64,000 nt of DNA from Emticicia sp. C21 (lineage in GTDB: Bacteria; Bacteroidota; Bacteroidia; Cytophagales; Spirosomataceae), in NCBI RefSeq assembly GCF_003418935.1, contig NZ_QVMT01000005.1:62279-126278 (forward strand), given 5' to 3'. The notes under the pieces are model-generated. The model ran no database searches and was not told the DNA's origin. It saw only the letters and a list, made by a program, of their open reading frames with translations. Position numbers and translations under genes: made by a program. Shown here one piece after another: positions 34,894-43,510 of the stretch (positions are counted from its first letter, which is position 1; each line of letters begins with the position of its first letter).

Positions 34894-34926
34894 TTTGCTT
34901 TTGCAAATCAGAAGTATTAATTTTGC
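34894..34926 (+). promoter_or_regulatory. atpD promoter (TTTG -33 box and TAATTTTGC -7 box)
   Basis: TTTG at 34894-34897 and TAATTTTGC at 34918-34926 are separated by 20 bp, fitting the Bacteroidota pattern. The predicted start leaves a leader of about 70 nt before the ATG at 35000. This is the only promoter in the window with both boxes convincing. Confidence 0.65.
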
Positions 34927-34999
34927 GTCCCAAAACGGGATGGTATTGTTTTACGTCTCATTTCGTTTTAATCTATCTAAATTTTAAAATACTCCATAA

Positions 35000-36508
<1,509 letters not shown>

Positions 36509-36510
36509 TC

Positions 36511-36753
36511 ATGAATTTAGAAATAATTACCCCCGATAAAAAAGTCTATACTGGCGAAGTAAACGCTGTTTCTTTCCCTGGTAGCGAAGGTCGTTTTCAG
36601 GTTCTGAAAGACCATGCTCCTATTGTCAGTACACTTGCCAAAGGTGATTTGGTGATCGAAGCAAATGGCAAAAAACAAACATTTGTAGTAGATGGTGGCG
36701 TAGTAGAAGTAGTAAAAAATAAAATTCTGGTACTTGCCGAGGCAGTAGCTTAA
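36511..36753 (+). CDS. atpC: F0F1 ATP synthase subunit epsilon (short form)
   Basis: An 80-residue protein with the N-terminal beta-sandwich of subunit epsilon (LEIITPDKKVYTGEVNAVSFPGSEGRFQVLKDHAPIVSTL). It lacks the C-terminal helical hairpin found in the longer E. coli form, so inhibition by an extended epsilon tail is not possible here. The short form is normal for this phylum. It is the second gene of atpDC, and a terminator follows. Confidence 0.96.
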   Translation: MNLEIITPDKKVYTGEVNAVSFPGSEGRFQVLKDHAPIVSTLAKGDLVIEANGKKQTFVVDGGVVEVVKNKILVLAEAVA

Positions 36754-36771
36754 TTTTGAATATAATATTCA

Positions 36772-36805
36772 AAGAGGCGTGGATATCCATGCCTCTTTTG
36801 TTTTT
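36772..36805 (+). terminator. Intrinsic terminator after atpC
   Basis: AAGAGGCGTGGA and TCCATGCCTCTT form a 12-bp stem with one wobble pair (36772-36797), followed by a T-rich tail. Confidence 0.88.
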
Positions 36806-36849
36806 TATAGGAATATAGTACTTTTACTATTGATTAAGAATTGAGTGAT

Positions 36850-36966
36850 TTAATCTTGAACTTTGATTTACCTGATTGAATTGATTATTATGACTTTACG
36901 TTATAACCATAAAAGTGCTTTTATCAGTGAAATCATTAAATCAGATAAATCAAAGTTCAAGACTAA
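36850..36966. repeat. Inverted-repeat element with 37-bp arms between atpC and moaA
   Basis: The left arm (36850-36886) contains CTTGAACTTTGATTTACCTG. The right arm (36930-36966), read on the other strand, contains CTTGAACTTTGATTTATCTG and continues to match with few differences. The loop is about 43 bp. Downstream, 36980-37018 holds a degenerate run of AATCACTAAAT/CATTCACTCAACC units. It is a third class of inverted-repeat element in this window and has no open frame inside. Confidence 0.8.
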
Positions 36967-37026
36967 TCACCGCGAAGCGGCTTAATCACTAAATCGCTCA
37001 TTCACTCAACCACTAAATAGCCAAAT

Positions 37027-38016
37027 ATGCTCATAGACAATCATGGCAGGCCCATCAATTATTTGAGGTTGGCAGTTACAGACCGCTGTAATTTGCGATG
37101 CTTTTATTGTATGCCCGAAGAAGGCATTCAGTATTTGCCAAAACCTCATTTGTTGAGCTATGAAGAAATGATTCGACTGGTGAGTATTCTGGCAGAAATG
37201 GGTATCAGTAAAGTACGCATTACCGGAGGTGAGCCCTTTTTAAGAAGAGATATCATGCCTTTTCTCTGGAAATTATCAGAGATTGAAGGTATTAATAAAA
37301 TCAACATTACTACTAATGGTGTCCTTACTGCTCCTTTAGTACCTGAATTGAAAAAATTGGGTGTTAGTTCGGTGAATCTGAGTTTAGACTCTCTCGACCG
37401 CCAACGCTTCTATGAAATAACCCGGCGTGATGAATTTCCGAAAGTTTGGGAGACATTAGAGACACTTTTGACGCATGATATTCCTGTAAAAATTAATACG
37501 GTAGTGATGTCGGGTAAGAATGACGAAGATATTCTATCAATGGTAGAACTGGCAAGAGACCAGAATGTATCAGTAAGATTTATTGAAGAAATGCCTTTTA
37601 ACGGCGCAGGGCTTCGACCTGACCAGATTCAGAATTTCTGGAGCTATGGCCGGATAATGGATTTAATCCGTTCGGTTTATCCTGAAATTTATCGTTTGCA
37701 AGACGAGCCTAACTCTACTTCATATAATTATCAGATTCCGAACTTTAAGGGGAGCATCGGCGTGATTGCCGCTTTCAGCCGTACCTTTTGCGGTACTTGT
37801 AACCGTGTAAGGGTAACTCCTACAGGCGTTTTTAAAACCTGTTTATATGATGATGGTGTTTTTAATATCCGTGATATGATGCGTCAGAAACTTTCTGATG
37901 AGCAAATTAAGTTATTAATCAGCGAAGCGCTCCAAAGTCGTGCACTGAATGGCTTTGAGGCAGAGAAAAATCGCAAAAATCTGGTTTCAGAGTCTATGAC
38001 CACTATTGGTGGTTGA
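37027..38016 (+). CDS. moaA: GTP 3',8-cyclase (molybdenum cofactor synthesis)
   Basis: MoaA is a radical-SAM enzyme that starts molybdopterin synthesis from GTP. The 329-residue protein has the SAM cluster cysteines 21, 25 and 28 (DRCNLRCFYC), the GGEPFLR motif, and the second cluster cysteines 255, 258 and 272 (CGTCNRVRVTPTGVFKTC). The C-terminal GG needed for activity is kept (TTIGG at the end). No other moa or moe genes are in the window. The stop codon TGA (38014-38016) lies inside the left end of the CCCTACGGG element that follows. Confidence 0.96.
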   Translation: MLIDNHGRPINYLRLAVTDRCNLRCFYCMPEEGIQYLPKPHLLSYEEMIRLVSILAEMGISKVRITGGEPFLRRDIMPFLWKLSEIEGINKINITTNGVLTAPLVPELKKLGVSSVNLSLDSLDRQRFYEITRRDEFPKVWETLETLLTHDIPVKINTVVMSGKNDEDILSMVELARDQNVSVRFIEEMPFNGAGLRPDQIQNFWSYGRIMDLIRSVYPEIYRLQDEPNSTSYNYQIPNFKGSIGVIAAFSRTFCGTCNRVRVTPTGVFKTCLYDDGVFNIRDMMRQKLSDEQIKLLISEALQSRALNGFEAEKNRKNLVSESMTTIGG

Positions 38017-38184
38017 ATATATTATCCCTACGGGATACAGATATTCGGAAAACATATTCTTGCTACCGCGCGGCGGCCGCCGATATATCGTCCCTACGGG
38101 ACTAAAGATATCCCGTTAGGGATGCTATATCGGTGGAAAAATAGCCAAAGTATTTTTAAAGTCCCGTAGGGACGGTATATTCAA
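38013..38184. repeat. Composite inverted-repeat element (CCCTACGGG family), copy B
   Basis: The terminal repeats are TTGAATATA at 38013 and its complement ending at 38184. The four core units are at 38024-38036, 38090-38102, 38110-38123 (one extra T) and 38161-38173, in the same A-G-A-G order and orientation as copy A at 31127. The left spacer carries a GC-rich insert (CCGCGCGGCGGCCGCCG) and the central loop is 7 instead of 27 bp. The element starts exactly on the moaA stop codon and fills most of the moaA-cyclophilin gap. Confidence 0.85.
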
Positions 38185-38277
38185 ATTTTTGAATAATTTG
38201 ATTCGACAAATATGTTTTAAAATTTATTCCATATAATTCTTAAATTTCAAACGGGTCGCCGTAACGAAAACAAACAC

Positions 38278-38721
38278 ATGTTAAAAGCTGAAATGATTAC
38301 CGATAAGGGGACGATGCTTATCGAATTTTACGAACAAGATGCTCCTATTGCAGTTAATAATTTTGTAACACTTGCTAAAAAAGGATTTTACGATGGTTTG
38401 AAATTCCACCGCGTAATTCCTGATTTCATGATTCAGGGTGGAGACCCAACCGGAACAGGTGCAGGTGGCCCGGGCTATACAATTGAATGTGAATTAACCG
38501 GAAATAACCAATATCATGATAAAGGTGTGCTTTCAATGGCACATAGAGGTCGTAATACAGGCGGTTCGCAGTTCTTTATCTGCCATAACCGTACTAACAC
38601 CGCTCACCTTGACCGCAACCATACTTGTTTCGGAAAAGTAGTTGAAGGTCTTGAGGTAGTTGATGCGATCCGTCAGGGAGATAAAATTCAAAAAATTAAC
38701 ATTACTGAAACAGAGGCATAA
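38278..38721 (+). CDS. Peptidyl-prolyl cis-trans isomerase, cyclophilin type
   Basis: A 147-residue single-domain cyclophilin without a signal peptide, so probably cytoplasmic. It has the catalytic and binding residues in FHRVIPDFMIQGGDPTGTGAGGPGY and SMAHRGRNTGGSQFFICHNRT, then LDRNHTCFGKVVEGLEVVDAI. It follows the inverted-repeat element and ends at a good terminator, so it is monocistronic. Confidence 0.95.
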   Translation: MLKAEMITDKGTMLIEFYEQDAPIAVNNFVTLAKKGFYDGLKFHRVIPDFMIQGGDPTGTGAGGPGYTIECELTGNNQYHDKGVLSMAHRGRNTGGSQFFICHNRTNTAHLDRNHTCFGKVVEGLEVVDAIRQGDKIQKINITETEA

Positions 38722-38744
38722 TATTTGTAAAAGTTTTGTTAAAA

Positions 38745-38779
38745 GCTGCCTGGAATGAAATTTTTCAGGCAGTTTTTTG
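38745..38779 (+). terminator. Intrinsic terminator after the cyclophilin gene
   Basis: A CTGCCTG/CAGGCAG stem (38746-38752 with 38766-38772) is followed by six T. Confidence 0.85.
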
Positions 38780-38826
38780 TTTAATTAGAACAACAGGGTT
38801 ATTTATTCCTAACAACAAACTACTCT

Positions 38827-40203
38827 ATGCAAGAAAGTAATACATTAATTGGATTTCTACTAACTGCGTTTTTAGCAGGTTTTGCGTCTATTTTCATGCC
38901 GTGTATTTATCCGATTATGCCGATGACGGTTAGTTTCTTCACGAAGCAGTCGCAAGGTACCAGCAAAGCTACATTCTATGGTTTCTCTATTATGTTTGTT
39001 TTTGCTATTATAGGCTTGGTTGCTACGCTTTTTGGGGCACCATTCCTTAATTTCATCAGTACGCACTGGATTCCCAATCTTATATTCTTCGTTATTTTCA
39101 TCATCTTCGGTATTTCACTTTTAGGGGCATTTGAAATTGTGTTACCGCATAATGTGGTGAATAATATCGATAAAATGTCAGAAAAAGGTGGTCTGCTAGG
39201 CATCTTCTTCATGGCACTTACTTTAGTAGTCGTATCGTTCTCATGTACAGCGCCATTTGTAGGGTCTTTGTTGATTCTGGCGGCTAAAGGTGAAGTCTGG
39301 AGACCGCTTTGGGGTATGTTGGCTTTTGGATTACCATTTGCCGCAGTTTTTACCTCTTTGGCTATGTTCCCGCAATGGTTAAAAAGCCTGCCTAAATCAG
39401 GTGGTTGGATGAATGAAATGAAAGCCGTTTTTGGCATCCTCGAGTTTGCTTTAGCTTTGAAGTTTTTGAGTAATATAGATTTAACTTATCACTTCAATCT
39501 TATTTCCCGTAATCTTTTCTTAGGTATCTGGATTGTTATTTTTGCGGCGATTGGCTTATATATTTTAGGAGTTATTCGCTTACCGAAAGATAATAAGGTT
39601 ACGAAATTCAGTATTCAGAGAGTAGTTTTTGCGCTTATCTTCTTTGCATTTACGGCTTATATGGCTTCAGGTTTTATTAGAGGTCGTGAACTTAGCCTTT
39701 TATCTGGTCTATTACCACCTAAAGCGCTTAATATGGCTGTGGCTGATGGTTCTAAGCTTCGTGCCCTTCCGCACGATTTACAAGGCTTTTATGATTATGA
39801 CGATGCCCTGGCTTATGCCAAAGAAGTAAATAAGCCAATTTTCATTGATTTCACGGGCTATGCCTGCGCCAATTGCCGTAAGATGGAAGAGAATGTATGG
39901 CCAAAACCAGAAGTCCTAGAAAGGCTTAAAAACGAGTTTGTGATTGCCTCGTTGTATGTTGATGATAAAAAGGCCTTGCCTAAAGAGAAACAATATATAT
40001 CGAAGTATGATGATGAACTGAAAGAGACTATCGGCGATAAAAACATGGATCTGGAAATTACCAAGTATAATAACAATGCACAGCCATATTATGTGATTGA
40101 AGATACGAATGGTAAACTCATTGTAAAACAAGCGATTGGTTATAGCTCAAAAGAAGACTTTATTAAGTTTTTAGACGAAGGAATTAATAATTTCAAGAAG
40201 TAA
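38827..40203 (+). CDS. DsbD-type thiol:disulfide interchange protein lacking the N-terminal domain
   Basis: A 458-residue inner membrane protein that moves electrons from cytoplasmic thioredoxin to the periplasm. The CcdA/DsbD membrane domain carries the paired cysteines Cys26 (FMPCIYPIMP) and Cys140 (VSFSCTAPFVG) in about eight helices. The C-terminal periplasmic thioredoxin domain has FTGYACANCRKM (Cys347, Cys350). The N-terminal DsbD-alpha domain of E. coli DsbD is absent, which is common in Bacteroidota. Its 3' end overlaps the convergent aat gene by 11 bp. Confidence 0.92.
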   Translation: MQESNTLIGFLLTAFLAGFASIFMPCIYPIMPMTVSFFTKQSQGTSKATFYGFSIMFVFAIIGLVATLFGAPFLNFISTHWIPNLIFFVIFIIFGISLLGAFEIVLPHNVVNNIDKMSEKGGLLGIFFMALTLVVVSFSCTAPFVGSLLILAAKGEVWRPLWGMLAFGLPFAAVFTSLAMFPQWLKSLPKSGGWMNEMKAVFGILEFALALKFLSNIDLTYHFNLISRNLFLGIWIVIFAAIGLYILGVIRLPKDNKVTKFSIQRVVFALIFFAFTAYMASGFIRGRELSLLSGLLPPKALNMAVADGSKLRALPHDLQGFYDYDDALAYAKEVNKPIFIDFTGYACANCRKMEENVWPKPEVLERLKNEFVIASLYVDDKKALPKEKQYISKYDDELKETIGDKNMDLEITKYNNNAQPYYVIEDTNGKLIVKQAIGYSSKEDFIKFLDEGINNFKK

Positions 40204-40819
40204 TGGGCGTAAACAAATGTTCAACTTCTGATTCTGTAAATCTGGCCTTACGGCTAATGGCTTTTTTAAGCTTTCGCATATAATCTGCTTTGCCGATTTC
40301 TATGGCTCCGAAACGACGCACGTTATCGTTGATAAATTGGGTATCCAAGAGCTCAAACTTTTGTTTTTTAAGCAATTCCATCAGGTAATTGAACGCTACT
40401 TTTGAGGCGTTGGGCTCTGTGTAAAACATTGACTCACCAAAAAAGGCTGCTCCGATAGATACGCCATATAAGCCACCTACCAGTTGGTTATTCAGATAAG
40501 CTTCTACGCTATGAGCAAAACCAATCTGATGTAGATTTGTATAAGCATCTATAATTTCGTCTGAAATCCAGGTATCTTCTGAGTCTCTGCGTGGTTTCGA
40601 ACATGCTGACATCACCGCCCTGAAATCGTGGTCAATCCGTATCTCAAATTGATTTTTATTAATAACCGGTCTGAGAGATTTGGGAGGTTTATAAGTATCT
40701 ATGGGTATAATAGCTCGAGGGTCAGGAGAGTACCAGTAGAGTGTACCATCAGAATCGGCCATCGGGAAAATACCATTTATATACCCATAAATTAAGTCGT
40801 CAGCTGAGAGTGTAGTCAT
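40193..40819 (-). CDS. aat: Leucyl/phenylalanyl-tRNA--protein transferase
   Basis: Aat adds Leu or Phe to N-terminal Lys or Arg of proteins, marking them for ClpAP through ClpS. The 208-residue protein has the family motifs DLIYGYINGIFPMAD, YWYSPDPRAIIP, GFAHSVEAYLNNQLVGGLYGVSIGAAFFGESMFY and LLDTQFINDNVRRFGAIEI. The length is typical. It is convergent with the DsbD-type gene. Confidence 0.96.
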   Translation of the reverse strand: MTTLSADDLIYGYINGIFPMADSDGTLYWYSPDPRAIIPIDTYKPPKSLRPVINKNQFEIRIDHDFRAVMSACSKPRRDSEDTWISDEIIDAYTNLHQIGFAHSVEAYLNNQLVGGLYGVSIGAAFFGESMFYTEPNASKVAFNYLMELLKKQKFELLDTQFINDNVRRFGAIEIGKADYMRKLKKAISRKARFTESEVEHLFTPITS

Positions 40820-40903
40820 TTATTTGTTAGCAAGAACTCTAACAAAGATAAGAAAAAAATGGAGAAAAACTATAGAAATCCGGCTTTTATTCTGCCAAAA
40901 TCT

Positions 40904-41950
40904 TTAGTTTTTCTTTACTTTCGGTGACTCAAAAATCATCTTTCCACGCTCGTCGTATTCGCGTATTGTATAGGATTCAAAAGCAGTATCAAAGCAGTCT
41001 TTTCCGTATTGAACCTCCTTCTTACGTCTGTTTCCGGTAGGATAATATTCTACCCATTGGCCTACTTTTACGCTATCATCCATCATTCCCTGCTCAGCCA
41101 ATGTACCACTTTCGTTAAATAAGAAATACTCACCCGTTACCTTATCATAATTCCTTGGAAGCACTTCTTTGATTTTCTTCTGCGATTCGTCGTAATAAGT
41201 AATGCTGGCGTCACGGGCAAAGCCTTTTTCGTAATATTCTTTATTCAGTAGATTATAGTTTTTATCGTACACTTCCCAGCGGCCATGTTTCGTGCCCATA
41301 TAATACCATCCCTCTTCCACTAATAAGTCACCCAGATACTTTTTATAAGGGCCATGCATTAAATCGTTTCTTTCTTTGTCCCGGCCTATCCCCTCAACAA
41401 TTCTATTGGCTTTATGGTCGAACCAATACAGACGGCGACTATATAAATCAGGTTGTTTGTATTCTCTGAGCGTATAAAACTCACTATAAGTCAATCTACT
41501 CCCACTGCCCTGACGAAGAACTTGTTTTTCTACCTTTAGGCCCTCATAATCACGACCATTAAATTCCTTTTTCAGGCTTTTCAGTTCTTTCTTTATCTTC
41601 TTGAAATTCTTTGAGATTTTCAGGCCTAAATCAGGCAAGGTTTCAGTGGCAAATTTTTTAGCATCTTCCGGACTTGATATATTCAAATTAGGTGTAGCCA
41701 AAGAGCCCTCTTTAGAGCCTAAAGCAGAAGAAGAAACGCCACCCGAAGCAGAAGCACCAGCTGAGAGCTTAGGGCCACCGCTTACACCAACCGGGCCATT
41801 TTCTATGGCATCTTTTATAATATCTTTAGCTTTTCTTTTCTTGGCAGTAGGAACTGAACTCGGAACAGTATTGGGAGTCGTAGTTTGTGCCACCGCATGT
41901 AAGCCCTCTAAAAGGCTAGCACTTAATATGATGATGGGTAGAAATCTCAT
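40904..41950 (-). CDS. Exported MORN-variant (YwqK-like) repeat protein
   Basis: A 348-residue protein with an N-terminal signal peptide (ending HAVAQ). The N-terminal third is low-complexity Ser/Gly/Ala/Lys-rich. The C-terminal half contains MORN-variant units such as LMHGPYKKYLGDLLVEEGWYYMGTKHGRWEVYD, VTGEYFLFNESGTLAEQGMMDDSVKVGQWVEYYPTGNRRKK and REYDERGKMIFESP. Proteins with such units are sometimes annotated as YwqK antitoxins, but nothing here indicates a toxin partner; a surface structural role is as likely. It is the first minus-strand gene after aat and stands alone. Confidence 0.78.
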   Translation of the reverse strand: MRFLPIIILSASLLEGLHAVAQTTTPNTVPSSVPTAKKRKAKDIIKDAIENGPVGVSGGPKLSAGASASGGVSSSALGSKEGSLATPNLNISSPEDAKKFATETLPDLGLKISKNFKKIKKELKSLKKEFNGRDYEGLKVEKQVLRQGSGSRLTYSEFYTLREYKQPDLYSRRLYWFDHKANRIVEGIGRDKERNDLMHGPYKKYLGDLLVEEGWYYMGTKHGRWEVYDKNYNLLNKEYYEKGFARDASITYYDESQKKIKEVLPRNYDKVTGEYFLFNESGTLAEQGMMDDSVKVGQWVEYYPTGNRRKKEVQYGKDCFDTAFESYTIREYDERGKMIFESPKVKKN

Positions 41951-42080
41951 TTTCTGATAAACGCCATTTTACTTCTATATACAAACGATTAGAGTCGAAA
42001 AAAATTTTAATCTTATCCCTTTTTTGGGATATCCATGTAAAAATAACATCTTTCATGCCAGATTCTTGCATAAAGACACA

Positions 42081-42108
42081 AAAAAAGCAGAAGCACATGC
42101 CTCTGCTT
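42081..42108 (-). terminator. Intrinsic terminator after the DUF2911 gene
   Basis: AAGCAGAAGCAC and its partner GCCTCTGCTT form a stem (42085-42108), with T on the minus strand beyond 42085. It can work in both directions. Confidence 0.78.
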
Positions 42109-42132
42109 TTTATCACTACACTTACCTAAACC

Positions 42133-42624
42133 CTAAAACTCCATGGGAACACTCACGCTAGTGGTATCCCAGGCGATGGTTAAAACCTTATCATCAGTAG
42201 TGATTGTTAGCTTTTCAACCGGAGTTGACAATGTTTTTGTAGGGACTGTAACCTCTGCTACGTTTTTATCTTTAATTTTGTCGTAACCATACGCACCCCA
42301 TTGTTTCAACTCACTGTTTAATATGATTGTCCACTCCTTCTCTCCTAATTTAGAGAAAAGTGTATAAGTACCTGCTTTAACTGGTTTCCCACCAAATTTA
42401 ACGTCTTTGGCAAACGTAATTTCTGTTGCTTCATCTGCACCTGTTCTCCAAACTGTTCCGTATTTCTCTAAGCCTCCAAAAATTACACGTCCTTTCTTTG
42501 ATGGTTGTCCATAACTTACTTTCACGTTTTTACTTTCAGCTGTCACATGTGGACTTGCCTTTTGCGCAAAAACTAACGAAGTAATTGAAAATAAGAATGA
42601 GAGTAGTAATACTGTTTTTTTCAT
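42133..42624 (-). CDS. DUF2911-family exported protein
   Basis: The start at 42624 gives MKKTVLLLSFLFSITSLVFAQ, a clear signal peptide; the open frame runs further upstream to 42789 but that part overlaps the ABC gene and is not credible. The 163-residue mature domain has the DUF2911 core VSYGQPSKKGRVIFGGLEKYGTVWRTGADEATEI and YTLFSKLGEKEWTIILN. This beta-rich family is frequent in Bacteroidota, and its function is unknown. It follows the ABC ATPase gene by 70 bp and ends at a terminator. Confidence 0.88.
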   Translation of the reverse strand: MKKTVLLLSFLFSITSLVFAQKASPHVTAESKNVKVSYGQPSKKGRVIFGGLEKYGTVWRTGADEATEITFAKDVKFGGKPVKAGTYTLFSKLGEKEWTIILNSELKQWGAYGYDKIKDKNVAEVTVPTKTLSTPVEKLTITTDDKVLTIAWDTTSVSVPMEF

Positions 42625-42694
42625 AGTAATGATAAAATTAGTTATGGTATATGTGTATAAACGAAAAAACTTTATGTTTAGTTTAAGCAGCCCT

Positions 42695-43438
42695 TTAAAA
42701 TTGTTCTTTAGTTTTTTCTGCAAACAATTTTGCCATTTCTCTTGGGTTGGTAGGCGAGGCATTAATTTTATCAGATTCAACCAAACCATCTCTTAAACGA
42801 ACAATTCTGTGCGAATATTTTGCTATGTCTTCTTCGTGCGTTACCATCACAATTGTATTTCCTTTCGAATACAACTGGTCGAATAACTCCATGATTTCGT
42901 AAGAAGTTCTGGTATCAAGGTTACCAGTCGGCTCATCGGCCAATAGTATACTAGGGTCGTTTACCAGAGCTCTGGCAATGGCCACACGTTGGCGCTGCCC
43001 ACCCGATAATTCATTAGGTTTATGGTGAGCTCTGTTCTCCAAACCTACATTTTTAAGCGTTTGCATGGCTTTTTCAGTACGCTGCGATTTAGTATAGCCG
43101 GCATATATCAAAGGCAATGCAACATTCTCTAAAGCAGATTGACGAGGCAAAAGATTGAATGTCTGAAAGACGAAACCAATTTCTTTGTTTCTCACTTCGG
43201 CAAGCTCGTTCTCACTCATACGGCTCACATCCTGATTATTTAATACATAACGACCACCTGTCGGAGAATCAAGACAACCAATGATATTCATCAGCGTAGA
43301 TTTCCCGGAACCCGAAGGGCCCATAAACGCTACATATTCTCCTTTATCAACCGAAATGGTAACTGACTTTAGGGCATCAATTATTTCGCTACCCATAATG
43401 TAGCGTTTAGAAATATTGGTAGTCTCAATTATTTTCAT
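42695..43438 (-). CDS. ABC transporter ATP-binding protein, LolD/MacB-type
   Basis: A 247-residue ATPase with Walker [11 protein letters not shown]-loop [18 protein letters not shown], signature [15 protein letters not shown], Walker [13 protein letters not shown] and the switch in MVTHEEDIA. The start ([24 protein letters not shown]) is typical of the MacB/LolD/FtsE family that works with FtsX-like permeases in lipoprotein release or efflux. No permease is adjacent, so the partner is elsewhere. Upstream is the TPR membrane protein (72 bp away), in the same direction. Confidence 0.93.
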   Translation of the reverse strand: MKIIETTNISKRYIMGSEIIDALKSVTISVDKGEYVAFMGPSGSGKSTLMNIIGCLDSPTGGRYVLNNQDVSRMSENELAEVRNKEIGFVFQTFNLLPRQSALENVALPLIYAGYTKSQRTEKAMQTLKNVGLENRAHHKPNELSGGQRQRVAIARALVNDPSILLADEPTGNLDTRTSYEIMELFDQLYSKGNTIVMVTHEEDIAKYSHRIVRLRDGLVESDKINASPTNPREMAKLFAEKTKEQF

Positions 43439-43510
43439 TAGTAATATGAATGAGTGAGTGACATGGGGTATTTAGGTACTACCCCACTATTTCATTTCAA
43501 ATATATTTCA

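Noticed and set aside
40904-41950. MORN-repeat protein as a YwqK antitoxin
   Set aside because: No toxin-like partner gene; the protein has a signal peptide and is probably exported.
42625-42789. N-terminal extension of the DUF2911 protein
   Set aside because: It overlaps the ABC ATPase gene and would bury a clear signal peptide that starts at 42624.
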